64,000 bases of DNA, taken from Cepaea nemoralis. Its lineage: Eukaryota > Mollusca > Gastropoda > Stylommatophora > Helicidae. The position numbers were made by a program, and so were the translations under genes. The notes beneath the pieces are model-generated. The model was not told the origin of the DNA. It saw only the letters and a list, made by a program, of their open reading frames with translations, and made no database searches. Below, piece by piece: positions 11,174 through 22,392 of the stretch (its first letter is position 1; every line of letters begins with the position of its first letter). The stretch covers positions 124,001 through 188,000 of the forward strand of contig JACEFZ010027747.1 in NCBI GenBank assembly GCA_014155875.1, written 5' to 3'.

Positions 11174-11929
11174 GAAGTCTCTAAACATTTTGCACACCTG
11201 AGCGAAGTCTGAAAACGAAAGAGCGACCTTCAGAGCGCGGTACATATGGTTTAACAAGGAGTTAAGAAAAAGTATATCGTGGCAGTAGACACTTGAAGCG
11301 CTCGCTGAGTGTTTCGTACTGAAGGAGTTAACTAAGACACCTTTACAAGCCTACCTCTGCATGTTCAGCATCTGTAAATGTAAATCAGCTGTTCATGAAG
11401 TGATAGGAAACGGGTCTTTTGAAGATGTTTATTTGAATAGAAATTCAATTTCCGTTGACGTGTTTTTAATGAACAACGTGTGCGTAATTTGAACATTTAC
11501 AAGTTGAAGTAGTCCCAAAGTAGCCGGGTCTACAGTAAACTTCTCCCGTGCCCGCATCTGTGGCAGCTTGAGGTAAACATCGGCCTCGTTGCAATTACAA
11601 CCGACCTTGGTAAATGCCACGTGGTAATCGTCAGTTAACCTGCGCGAGGCTCAGACCTCTAGGCTGTGTATGTAGTAACATCATCGGTATTCTCAAGTAA
11701 CTTCCGAGTAGAGATACGGCCTTGAAGACTGCAGCAGACATGTCGGTGACATAAGAAAACACAGAGAAACACATAGTTCCCTTCACATAAGTGGTGTATT
11801 AATGAAATAACGTATGAAAGGAAAGAGTGAAGAAGGGCAGAATGTCAGACGGGCCCAGTTCTTAACCCTATGAATATAAAGTGTGTTCATTAGTTCGATC
11901 ATGGGTTATACGAAGTTTGTTGTTTTAAT
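11172..11929. other. No recognised feature
   Basis: Unique-looking sequence without supported genes. Confidence 0.6.
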
Positions 11930-12254
11930 ACTGAAAACCAGAAACAGCGCAGAACTAGCAGACATAAGGGCAGCACTACATGAACTATGTCAGAAATTCA
12001 ACAGGTTGTAATTATAATGGGTCCCCTCAGATCGCAACACACTTGGACATGAAGAGGCTGACAGATTAGCTGATTCAGTGCCAAACACAAATATTAGGTT
12101 TGCATCAAATATGGTACACGATCAAATGAACAAGTATTATAATGTACATTTCCATTCACTGAGCATTGACATTGTGGGAGCTACGGAAACAAATAACATG
12201 ATGGTCATAACTTAGCGATATATCGCCCTTCTGTCCAAATGGGAGGTCACACTT

Positions 12255-12420
12255 GGTGATTCATCTTCTTCTTCTTCTGCGTTCATCTGGAGTGTTTTTT
12301 GCGTTGTGTCTGTTTACATCAGAGCTGCGATACTTGCGCCTTTCGGCCAACACGTCCGACTTCTGCGGGCATTTGTTGACCGTTTTAGCCTTCTCAGCGG
12401 CGATATAGCATCCTTAGGCA
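12255..12420 (+). mobile_element. SINE-E copy 1 (dispersed repeat)
   Basis: Contains TTCTTCTGCGTTCATC(T/C)GGAG, a T run, GTGTCTGTTTACA and GACTTCTGCGGGCATTTG. The same blocks in the same order occur inverted at 44695-44835. It sits inside a LINE remnant. No tRNA-like head was recognised, so the class is uncertain. Confidence 0.7.
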
Positions 12421-12642
12421 GTGAAGCAGTTAAGACAGGAAAACGGGGCATGTGATGAGGCTCAGAGATTGATCAGAAGCAGTTACAAACCCCAATGAAA
12501 AGTCAAAGCGTCCATGTCATTAGAAAGATATTATATATTACCAACCCTTTCCAAGTACGCGTAGCAATGTGAAGACTCCACACAGGACGCCACATGCTGA
12601 AATGCCACATGTTTTTTAAACTAAGGATATGAGACACTGGTG

Positions 12643-12928
12643 GATATAACTGTGGAACTAGAAACATGACTGCCAAACACTTGTTGCAGGGGTGTGCAAC
12701 ATATGCAGAATATAGAACAGTATGTTGCTATACCCGCGATATAACTGTGGGACTAGAAACATGACTGCCAAACACTTGTTGCAGGGGTGTACAACATATG
12801 CAGAATATAGAAAAGTATGTTGCTATACCCGCGATATAACTGTGGGACTAGAAACATGACTGCCAAACACTTGTTGCAGGGGTGTACAACATATGCAGAA
12901 TATAGAACAGTATGTTGCTCTACCCGCT
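12643..12928. repeat. 95-bp tandem triplication inside LINE tail
   Basis: Near-identical copies start at 12643, 12738 and 12833, each coding for the Cys-rich LINE tail. The low divergence indicates a recent duplication. Confidence 0.95.
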
Positions 12929-13059
12929 CCATTTGAGGACAAACTCTGTGGGGACGTTAACAAGCTCAAGTTGGCTGGTGCTGTCTTTGTGTTTATTGGC
13001 ATTGACGCATCACGGTGTGCGCAGAAATAAAGGGACACCGCTTGTACACGGACCCCAGA

Positions 13060-13545
13060 AAACGCAGTCACTCTCAGTGTGAACAATGTGGTGGTCATCT
13101 TCATTGTAAGCGATGTAGTGCTACCTTCATTGTGAATTGAATTTTAAATGTGAGTGCTACCACATTTAGTGTGAACGATTTAGTGGTCACCTTCATTGTA
13201 AGCGTTGTAGTGTGCACCTTCAGTGTTCTCGAAGGCCCGAGATTGTTTGGGCACTCGAGCTATCGTCGTTAATTCCCTTGTTAGGGTTTCTGTCTCGTGG
13301 TTGTATCCCCTGTATCTCTCCCTCTCTCTTTATATAGAAATACTCTTCATGTGAGATCTTGACAGTGGGCACCTTCATTGTGAGCGATATAGTGGTTACC
13401 TTTAGTGTAACCAATGAAGTGGTCAGCTTTAGTGTAACCGATGCAGTGATCACCTTTGTTGTGAACAATGTAGTACTACCATTACTGTGAGCGATGTAGT
13501 GCTACCGTTACTGTGAGCGATGTAGTGTTACCTTTACTGTGAGCA
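13060..13545. repeat. Degenerate roughly 30-bp minisatellite
   Basis: Diverged units of GTGAGCGATGTAGTGCTACC and TTCATTGTGAAC type, interrupted near 13220-13360 by non-repeat sequence. Confidence 0.8.
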
Positions 13546-13970
13546 ATGGGAGGTTCGGTATTCTACCCAACCCCGGGAAACAATGAGAGGATTCGGTATT
13601 CTGCCTAACCCCGGGAAACAATGAGAAGATTCGGTAATCTACCCAACCCTGGGAAACAATGGGAGGATTCGGTATTCTACCAAACCCTGGGAAACAATGA
13701 GAGGATTCCGTATTCTACCAAACCCGGGAAAACAATGAAAGGATTCGGTATTCTACCAAACTCTGGGAAACAATGAAAGGATTCGGTATTCTACAAAACA
13801 CTGGGAAACAATGAGAGGATTCGGTATTCTACCCAGCCCCGGGAAACAATGGAAAGATTAAGTATTCTACATAACCCCGGGAAACAATGAAAGGATTCGG
13901 TATTCTACCAAACCCCGGGAAACAATGGGAGGCTGTGGTATTCTACCAAAACTCGGGTAACAATCTGCTG
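13545..13970. repeat. 38-bp minisatellite, about 11 copies
   Basis: Unit GGGAAACAATGAGAGGATTC followed by GGTATTCTACCCAACCCC; starts at 13575 and 13613 fix the 38-bp period. Confidence 0.95.
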
Positions 13971-14129
13971 AAAAAGTGCATTACCCTGCATGGGGGATTG
14001 CCTGAATGAAGCTAACCTGGAGTGTCAGTCTAAGACCACATAAACCGATCTGATAATTGGATCAACAGTCTCTGACTAACGGATGCACGGATCAATAAGT
14101 CCAGCGGCTTTATCTTGTCTTTTAGAGTA

Positions 14130-14288
14130 AGGGAGAACACAGCGGGGTTGGTACTGTAAGGGAGGGACATTGTCGATGTTGTATTGTTAGTTACTTTATG
14201 GAGGGAAATCGTTGATGTTGTATTGTTGGTTACAGTAGGGAAAGGCAATCATTGATGTAGTATTGATATAATATCGTTAGTAAATTAG
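14130..14288. repeat. 40-bp minisatellite, left part
   Basis: Diverged copies of the same unit as the array at 15325-16730. The LINE fragment between them interrupts the array. Confidence 0.88.
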
Positions 14289-15320
14289 GAGGGCACTGAT
14301 CAGAGAGTTGCTTTTTGCAGATGATGCTGCAATTACGACGCACTCGAGGAAGAATTACGTCTACTATCTGCATTCTCTAATGCGTGTTCTGAATTTGGTC
14401 TCACAATTAGCAAAAAAAAAAAAAAAAAGACACAGATTATGTCACAAGGTGCACATGGGATACCATCAATCTTTATTGACAACGCCGAACTAGAGATGGT
14501 AGACCATTTTACATATCTAGGATCAGAGGTAAATAGCGAATTATCCCTAGATCAGGAAATCAACATCAGGATTGGTAAGGTAGCAACAACAATGAACAGG
14601 TTAACAAAAAGAGTCTGGGAGAACAGGAAGCTTACTGTCAAAACAAAAGTTCTTGTCTATCAAGCCTGTGTCCTTAGTACTCTTCTTTATGGCAGTGAAG
14701 CCTGGTCAACTTGCTCACACCAAGAGAAATGTTTAAACAGCTTTCGTATGCGGTGTCTGCGAAGAATACTTGGTATTAAGTGACAAGACAAAATCACAAA
14801 TACTGAAGTATTGGAAGTATCAGGTTGTGCGACGGTCTATTCCATGCTCAGTCTTCGTAGACTTAGATGGATAGGACACGTTAGGAGGATGGATGATGGT
14901 AGAATACCAAAGGATATCGTTTTTAGTGAATTACAGATGGGTAAGAGATCTCAGGGTCGGCCACTACTACGATACAAAGATGTGTGTAAGCGGGACATGA
15001 TTGATACAGGCATTGATAATGCACATTGGTAGCAAGTCGCTGCTGAACGTGATGCATGGAGGGCAAATATCAAAAATGGAATAAAGACAAAGGAGAAAAT
15101 GTTTGCACATAAGTCACACACCGAGCGTGCGAGACGTAAGATGGTGCATGATGGTGAACATGACCATGTGTTCACAAACATCCACTGTGGACGAACATTT
15201 ACAGCGCGAATTGGCCTTATCAGTCACATTCGCTACCGCCATCGGTTGTAATTATTATGCCTTTATGCCTTTTTGAAGCACAATGTAATAAACTATCGTC
15301 TGTCAAGACTGCTAAGTGCC
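14289..15320 (+). pseudogene. 5'-truncated LINE inserted in minisatellite
   Basis: Begins within the RT domain just before the catalytic box LLFADDAA (14308) and continues through YLGSEV, RVWENRKLTVKTK, CVLSTLLYGSEAW, RCLRRILGIK, RRLRWIGHVRRMDDGRIPKD and KRSQGRPLLRYKDVCKRD, the C-terminal signature of many invertebrate non-LTR elements. It ends with a zinc-finger-like CGRTFTARIGLISHIRYRH near 15190-15246, lacking the first Cys of a C2H2 finger, then a stop and a short 3' UTR. A frameshift near 14343, a variable A-run (14411-14428) and internal stops inactivate it. 5' truncation is typical of target-primed reverse transcription. Confidence 0.9.
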
Positions 15321-15324
15321 AATG

Positions 15325-16730
15325 TAACAGTAAGTAGGGAAATCTTTGATGTTGTACTGTTGGTTACAGTAAGGGAAGGCAATTGTTGTTTTATTGTTGT
15401 TACTTTAATAAGGTAAATCGTTGATGTTGTATTGTTGGTTACAGTAAGGGAAGGCAATGGTTGATGTAGTATTGCTGGTTACAGTAAGGAGGGACATCGT
15501 TGATTAGTATTGTTGGTTACAGTAAGGAAGGCAATGGTTGACGTTGTATTTTTGGTTACAGTTAGAGAAGGCAATGGTTGATGTAGTATTATTGGTTACA
15601 GTAAGGGAAGGCAATGGTTGATGTAGTATTGTTGGTTATAGTATTGGAAGGCAATGGTTGATGTAGTATTGTTGGTTATAGTATTGGAAGGCAATGGTTG
15701 ATGTAGTATTGTTGGTTACAGTAATAGAAAGCAATGGTTAATGTATTATTTTTGGTTAAAGTAAGGGAAGGCAATGGTTGATGTATTATTGTTGGTTACA
15801 GTAAGGGAAGGCAATGGTTGCTGTAGTATTGTTGGTTACAGTAAGGGAAGGCAATGGTTGCTGTAGTATTGTTGGTTACAGTAAGGGAAGGCAATGGTTG
15901 ATGTTGTATTGTTGGTTACAGTAAGGGAAGGCAATGGTTGATGTTGTATTGTTGGTTACAGTAAGGGAAGGCATTGGTTGATGTAGTATTGTTGGTTACA
16001 GTAAGGGAAGGCAATGGTTGATGTTGTATTGTTGGTTACAGTAAGGGAAGGCATTGGTTGATGTAGTATTGTTGGTTGTAGTAAGGGAAGGCAATGGTTG
16101 ATGTTGTATTGTTGGTTACAGTAAGGGAAGGCATTGGTTGATGTTGTATTGTTGATTACAGTAAGGGAAGGCAATGGTTGATGTTGTATTGTTGGTTACA
16201 GTAAGGGAAGGCATTGGTTGATGTTGTATTGTTGGTTACAGTAAGGGAAGGCATTGGTTGATGTAGTATCGTTGGTTACAGTAAGGGAAGGCAATGGTTG
16301 ATGTTGTATTGTTGGTTACAGTAAGGGAAGGCAATGGTTGATGTTGTATTGTTGGTTACAGTAAGGGAAGGCAATGGTTGATGTTGTATTGTTGGTTACA
16401 GTAAGGGAAGGCAATGGTTGATGTTGTATTGTTGGTTACAGTAAGGGAAGGCATTGGTTGATGTAGTATTGTTGGTTACAGTAAGGGAAGGCAATGGTTG
16501 ATGTTGTATTGTCGGTTACAGCAAGGGAAGGCAATGGTTGATATTGTATTGTTGGTTACAGTAAGGGAAGGCATTGGTTGATGTATTATATTTGGTTACA
16601 GTAAGGGAAGGCATTGGTTGATGTAGTATTGTTGGTTACAGTAAGGGAAGGCAATGGTTGATGTTGTATTGTTGGTTACAGTAAGGGAAGGCAATGCTTG
16701 ATGTTGTATTGTTGTTTACAGTAAGGATGA
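15325..16730. repeat. 40-bp minisatellite, main array, about 35 copies
   Basis: Unit GTAAGGGAAGGCAATGGTTG followed by ATGTTGTATTGTTGGTTACA, highly homogeneous from about 15780 to 16700. Continues the array begun at 14130. Confidence 0.97.
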
Positions 16731-16769
16731 AGGGTAATTAAACTATAGTAGTGAGGGTTGTTTTACAGC

Positions 16770-16900
16770 ATCTTAACAGGATATGTTACAGTGTGTGAGA
16801 GGAACTAGTTACAGTGTGTGAGGGTAACTAGGTGCAGTATGTGAAGGGAACTATGTTCAGTGTGTAGGGGGAACTAGGTGCAGTGTGTGAGGGGAACAGG
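16770..16900. repeat. Short roughly 29-bp tandem repeat
   Basis: About five units of CAGTGTGTGAGGGGAACTAG. Confidence 0.85.
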
Positions 16901-16977
16901 ATTTCGCCTATTATTTCCGGACGGGATTATCGACGAAAATCGTGATTTTATTGTCATTAAAAAAAAAAAAACAACAC

Positions 16978-17150
16978 ATGTCATTTACTGTCAATACCTT
17001 GTAGTTTCTGGCAGGAGGGTCGTGAGCCTGAGGAATTAAGGCCGCCTGCAGGGTTCGAATCCTCGGTAAGGTGTAGAGTTTTTTTTTTTTTTATATCGGG
17101 GCAAAAAACAAACAAACCGGTAACCTGCACAGTTCGCGGCGACTTCACTA
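16978..17150 (-). mobile_element. SINE-D copy with 5' inversion
   Basis: The 3' half (16978-17044) lies in minus orientation like the other SINE-D copies. The 5' half (17045-17150; GGGTTCGAATCC, T-run, CTGCACAGTTCGCGGCGACT) is flipped to plus orientation. This is the arrangement produced by twin priming, known mainly from L1. Confidence 0.75.
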
Positions 17151-17189
17151 GGTGTGAGAGGGATATTAGTAACAGTGGGCGATTAGTTA

Positions 17190-17196
17190 CAGCGTC

Positions 17197-17247
<51 letters not shown>

Positions 17248-17260
17248 TGAAGGGAGAGAG

Positions 17261-17309
<49 letters not shown>

Positions 17310-17362
17310 TACAACGTGAAAAGGAGATCACTTAGAGAGAGAGAGAGATGGAGGGAGGGAGA

Positions 17363-17455
<93 letters not shown>
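17190..17455. repeat. (GA)n microsatellite
   Basis: Imperfect GA dinucleotide tract, broken at 17304-17330 and by GGGA variants. Confidence 0.97.
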
Positions 17456-17699
17456 GTTACAACGTGAAAAAGAGATCACTTACAGTGCAAGAAGGGGATT
17501 AATTCTAATAAACGCAAGTGATAGCTTTGGTATTTGGAAGATTAGTTGCTCTATGAGAATGTGGTCAGCTGTCTGTTGTTGTTCAGCTGTGGGAGATTAA
17601 CTGCAGCAAAGCTGCATTTGAAGTTAATCCACTGTAGTCTAGCTGTGAATCAGTGAACGTGGGTTAACAAATTAGGAGAAGATTAAAAACAAAGTTGAT

Positions 17700-18030
17700 G
17701 CTTCTCTTGAGACTAATGTTGCGAATACTGGGACTGCCAGAGTAGCTAACAACGATTTAATTGACAAAGAGAACCTGGAAGAGGTTAATGAAACTAGAAC
17801 ATTATATAAAACAAAAACATAGTTTGGTCATGTCATGAGAAGGAGGCATTGGACACAATTGTCACGACTGGAAAGATAAATGAAAAGAGAAGCATCGGTA
17901 GACCAAGAGAAATGATGATGTTTGATTGAGACGGTGGCATGGAGGAATATCATCAGCAGGGTTGATCCAAACCACATAGGACCGAGATCTGTGGAGATAA
18001 CCGAGCATCAGTGACAGTTGGCATGGCACG
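17700..18030 (+). pseudogene. LINE C-terminal fragment
   Basis: Frame-broken remnant with FGHVMRRR (about 17825) and, in one frame, AWRNIISRVDPNHIGPRSV, the single-copy counterpart of the 57-bp array at 6.8-7.2 kb. The other frame gives WHGGISSAGLIQ, ending in WHGT and a stop, the usual C-terminus of this LINE family. Confidence 0.78.
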
Positions 18031-18244
18031 TGATGATAGTAGTTTTATGCTAGGTGGCTGTGGGAGCCCTGGTCAATATTAAAATCCTCCCCACACCTCA
18101 GGTTTTGCCGCTGTTTAAATCGGTATTTAACATTTCTTTCTTTTTAAAACAATATTTTTAAGGGCTTCGGGCATTATCCGCGAGTTATGTGTTAATTCAT
18201 GTTTTCGAAGGTCTTCTATATATAGACATGCTTTCTACGCGGGG

Positions 18245-18745
18245 AAGACAATAAGTAAGTCACAAATGGCTGTAGAAAAGTAACTATGACAACAAGGTGA
18301 AACCAGTTTATGTTCATACATACATTGTCACTTTATTTCTCAACATAAATTCCACCAACATTGATGCACTTATCCCATCGTTTTATCAGTCCTCCCAAAC
18401 CGGCTGCATAGAACTGCGTGCTCTGTTTTCTAAACCACGTTTTCACTTCACATTCAACTTCGGCGTCATTCACGAAATGTCTCCCTCAAGGTGGGTTAAC
18501 TGTTTATACTGGCAAATGTTTGTTCCGTAAAGCGGTGCATCGCTGGGTACAAAACGTTACGAGGGCGAGTCAATAAGTAAGTCACACAGGATCTGTGGAA
18601 TGGCAGGTAAATGAAAATAAAGCACGCAATTCTATGCCGCCTGTTTGGGAGGAATGATAAAACGATGGGATAAGTGCATCAATGTTAGTGGAATTTATGT
18701 TGCGACAAAAGGGACAATGTATGCATAATAATAAACTGGTTTCAA
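18245..18745. mobile_element. Two mariner 3' ends in inverted orientation
   Basis: Minus-strand part (about 18315-18480): an uninterrupted C-terminal transposase segment with TWFRKQSTQFYAAGLGG and LIKRWDKCINVGGIYVEK, then a stop. Plus-strand part (about 18625-18725): ACLGGMIKRWDKCINVSGIYV. Both match the last residues of a mariner transposase of the SETMAR-like type. The motif AATAAGTAAGTCAC occurs at 18252 and 18572, probably terminal inverted repeat sequence. The head-to-head structure looks like a rearranged, nonautonomous element. Confidence 0.8.
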
Positions 18746-18779
18746 GTTGTCATCATGCTTTCTATATTTGATTTGTCCT

Positions 18780-19315
18780 AAATGTTTTTTTTATATATGA
18801 TTCGTTCCAAATGCTTTCTCTGTATGGTTCGTTCCAAATGCTTTCTATACGTGATTCGTTCCAAATCCTTTCTATATATGAATCGTTCCAAATGCTTTCT
18901 ATATATGAATCGTTCCAAATGCTTTCTATATATTATTCGTTCCAAATCCTTTCTATATATGAATCGTTCCAAATGCTTTCTATATATGAATCGTTCCAAA
19001 TGCTTTCTATACGTGATTCGTTCCAAATCCTTTCTATATATGAATCGTTCCAAATGCTTTCTATATATGAATCGTTCCAAATGCTTTCTATATGTGATTC
19101 GTTCCAAATGCTTTCTATATATGAAATCGTTCCAAATCCTTTCTATATATGAATCGTTCCAAATGCTTTCTATACGTGATTCGTTCCAAATCCTTTCTAT
19201 ATATGAATCGTTCCAAATGCTTTCTGTATATGAATCGTTCCAAATGCTTTCTATAATGATTGTTCCAAATCCTTTCTATATATGATTTTTCCAAATGCTT
19301 TCTATATATGATTTT
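18780..19315. repeat. 27-bp minisatellite, array 1
   Basis: Unit TTTCTATATATGAATCGTTC followed by CAAATGC. The nine-codon period opens frames on both strands; not coding. Confidence 0.96.
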
Positions 19316-19479
19316 CTCCAAAAGTTTCTTTAAAGCCAACGCATCAATATTCCGTAGTTGCCTCTTCGATAATTTAAAATCCTTTCTTATATGATTTAAT
19401 TCCAAATTCTAGGATTATATTTAAATTTTTAGATGGTATGTATTGTATTAATGTTTTTTTATGTTTACCCCGATTTTTA

Positions 19480-19768
19480 TATATGATTTGTTCAAATTAA
19501 ATTTATATATGATGTGTTCAAATGCTTTTATATATGATTTATTCCAAATGCTTTCTATATATGATTTATTCCAAATCCTTTCTATATGTGATTTATTCCA
19601 AATCCTTTGTATATATGATTTGTTCCAAATGCTTTCTATATATGATTTGTTCCAAATGCTTTCTATATATGATGTGTTCCAAATGCTTTCTATATATGAT
19701 GTGTTCCAAATGCTTTCTATATATGATTTGTTCCAAATGCTTTCTATATATGGTTTTCTCCAAAAGTT
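19480..19768. repeat. 27-bp minisatellite, array 2
   Basis: Same family as array 1, with GATTTGTTCCAAATGC variants. Both arrays end with a related TTTTCTCCAAAAGTTTC segment (19312 and 19752), suggesting the array plus its flank was duplicated. Confidence 0.94.
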
Positions 19769-19989
19769 TCCAGCCAGCCGACAGCAATCTTCCGTACTTG
19801 CCTCGTCGACTAACTTTAACTCGACTTGATACTTACTAGTGCTGTTAATATAAAATTCTAGGATTAATTTATTTTTGAGATGGTATGTATTGTATTGATG
19901 TCTATGTTTACACGATTTTTATGTATCATCTTAGTTTCAAATAAAATTTATTTATCATCAGGCGGTGTTCTGAATGTGCATATAAATGC

Positions 19990-21610
19990 ATTACGCCATT
20001 TGGAGCTTATCTAAGTTATGTTTTAAATTCAGATACCAATTCCAATTTTTGGTACGAAAATCCCCTTTCAGCCTTCGATGTTTCGACTTGGCTATAATTG
20101 GGGCCTCTATGGTGTAGCTTGTAGTTTGTCTTTCGTAGAGTGGGCTGCTTGTTGTCAGCTTCCCGGCTTCTGATGGATTGATTGTGTTCGTTGCTTTCTT
20201 GTTGAGGTTTTTCATGTCTGGGGAGAATCGCGCATTTGTTAAGGCCTGGAGAAATTGTGTACCCACCACGTCACATGGTGCTGTTTCCTTCTGGGAGCTT
20301 TACCAGTTGTCGTCTCTCCTGGTATTCCACCTCTTTCCCTGTCTTGGGTTGTCTTCGAATCTTCTCGGTCTTCTTTGATTTCATGTATCGTGGGCGGCTC
20401 GATGGTTCGATCCTAGTGGAGAACGATAAAGATTCTCGACCTTCCGAAATTCTTGTACATGGCTTGGGTAGCCGTTTTCATCCAGTTCTTGTTCTTCTTC
20501 TGTTGATTCTTCTTCTGTCTGAGCCTTTGCATCTTCTGGTTCAGGTATTTCAGACTTGGTCTTGAGCAGTTCTATTTTTTCTCTTTATTCTCGAATCTGT
20601 TTGAGAGTTTATTCTGTCTTTTCTCTTTCTTCTTGAAGCCCTCTCTGAACGGCTGTTAATACTGTTGACTGTGCCTCTTGCCTCATGACATTTTCTTCCT
20701 CCATTGATCACAGGTCCTTCAGTTGGCCTTCCATTTGAACTTTGTCGCTTTTCGTGAGTCGATTCGTAGCATCGTACTGCCTCCTAGCCTCTTTCCTATG
20801 GTAGGTTGAATTTGATGGCGATCTTCATGGCTTCCTTGCTGTCTTGGTGGCAGGGGCAGACGAGGTACCTGGTGCCGTGGTTGCCGAGGCAGTTGGCGCA
20901 CTTTCTGTTAGGGCTATGCCTTCTGAAGTCATTGTCAGTCTTTGCTTGCTGGCACTGGCAGTATAGTTGGGGTCCAGAGGAGTATCTACATACCTCCATC
21001 CTCACTCTTGCAGGTGTGCCAAAATTTCTGGCACTTAGAGCACTGCAGCACTCTCGGTATGTAGTGCTCTGGAACTTGGTCTCTCTTGTCCCATCTGTTG
21101 AATTGAGGGACCACTCTGTCCTCCGATGTTACTATGACGACTATAGAGGGGATATTATTCTTGTCGTTGATTCTCTCAGCACTGGTGATCTTGAGTTTTC
21201 TGTTCTCTCTCGTCAGCATCTCCTCTGATCTGGTCGTTGGTGAGATGGGTCTTGACTCGTTTAATGACCCATCGTTTACTTGTGCGGTGCCGGGTGGCTT
21301 CCAATAAGATGCCGTGGTGAAGCTTGATGCCGGCCTTCTCTTCTTGTGCAATCTTCTGCATAAGTGCTGTGGTCTTTGGGTTTTTGTTGATGGAGACCAC
21401 TACTCCATCAGGTGTCTTGCGTAGCTGATAGATGCTGTTTCTTGCCAGCTCGTTTTCCAACAGACTGATTATCTTGTCTGTTGGTATCGCCGACAGTTTT
21501 GCTTCTCCAATGCTTGTCTGTTTTAGCAGTATTTTGCCGGTGAAGCCCTCAGTTGTTGTTTCCTCCGATGTGGAGATCTTTGGTGAGCTGCTTGGCTGCT
21601 ACTTCTGAAT
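19990..21610 (-). pseudogene. LINE ORF1 (Gag-like) pseudogene with zinc knuckles
   Basis: Minus-strand, frame-broken nucleic-acid-binding ORF1 of a non-LTR retrotransposon. From the N-terminal side (right): LLENELARNSIYQL at the start of the recognisable part, a central domain with TSKRWVIKRV, IPSIVVIVTSEDRVVP and HYIPRVLQCSKCQKFWHTCK, then knuckle-like RKCANCLGNHGTRYLVCP. Together these resemble the CCHC cluster of I/Jockey-type Gag proteins, which packages the element RNA. It is split over at least four frames and has no adjacent ORF2. The intact LINE at 54.7-58.4 kb has no such ORF1. Confidence 0.8.
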
Positions 21611-22047
21611 AGTTTTGTTGTGGACTTCGCTGCTGCTGTCTTCCGATGTAGTCTTTGGCGTCGGAACAGCGAAAGGACCGGCTTCATCTGGTGTAGGAGT
21701 GGAAGCTTCCTTTCATGTTGCTTGAGGTGCAGTGGTCTTGCTGCAACTCGCAGGCAAATTCTCTTCTTGCATCTTCTTGATAGTGTTGGCGGCTTCCACG
21801 CGGGTGTCGGGTGTCTTGTAGAGTTTTTCTTTCAACGTGCCATTTTCTAGCACGTGTCAGGCTTCCGATCAGGCGATTAGTTCTTGATAGCGCTACGAGT
21901 CTACTGTGGTTGATCTGTGATCCGCAGGGATCTACTGATGTGAAATACAGATACTACAATTTACATATTTTATATGCCGATAAACACTTCTTTCTGTTAG
22001 ATATTGATTCAATGCGGAACAGTTCGTGAACAATTCTCCATTGTCTT

Positions 22048-22392
22048 CATCTCATCTCATCTCATCATGTTCCTCTTGTACCTTGCGGTGTCGAGGTGAA
22101 GTATAAACTTCGTGAGAGTGCCCGGTTATGGGCTTCGTATATCGACATTCCCATGGATTCTGTTATTCCCTCCGTCCAACGTTTACGTGGTCGGCCTCTT
22201 CCTCTGTTTCCATCTGGTCTGTACATCATTGCTTGTTGTGGCATACTGTTGACTGGTAGCCTACTTGCATGGCCAAACCATTTGACTTGCTGCTTTCTAA
22301 TAAAATCTAGAGCAGCTTTAACCCCTACTTTAGTCCTGATTTCTTCATTTCTGATCAGTCCTTTTATACTTCTTAGTTTTTCTACGAGCAGT
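22048..22392 (-). pseudogene. LINE reverse transcriptase C-terminal fragment
   Basis: Minus strand reads RTKVGVKAALDFIRKQQVKW, FGHASRLPVNSMPQQAM and RGRPRKRWTEGITESMG, the post-RT signature (GH.xR, GRPRKRW) of a non-LTR element. The 3' end, at the left, runs into a (GAGAT)n tail around 22048-22065. Confidence 0.82.

Larger units (their letters stand above)
11930..13040 (+). pseudogene. LINE RNase H and C-terminal remnant
   Basis: Order along the plus strand: an RNase H remnant (WVPSDRNTLGHEEADRLADS at about 12018; intact relatives have WVPSHxxxxGNExAD, so the active-site His region is damaged); a SINE-E insertion (12255-12420); then the cysteine-rich C-terminal tail YNCGTRNMTAKHLLQGCATY (from 12646), typical of LINE polyprotein ends, and a final stretch YVALPAPFEDKLCGD (12911). 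The Cys-rich tail is present three times as a 95-bp tandem duplication. A second, minus-strand fragment of the same family lies at 61350-61585. Confidence 0.82.

Noticed and set aside
15325..16730. Regularly spaced 40-bp repeats resembling a CRISPR array
   Set aside because: Units are contiguous with no unique spacers, no cas genes are present, and the sequence is eukaryotic; it is a minisatellite.
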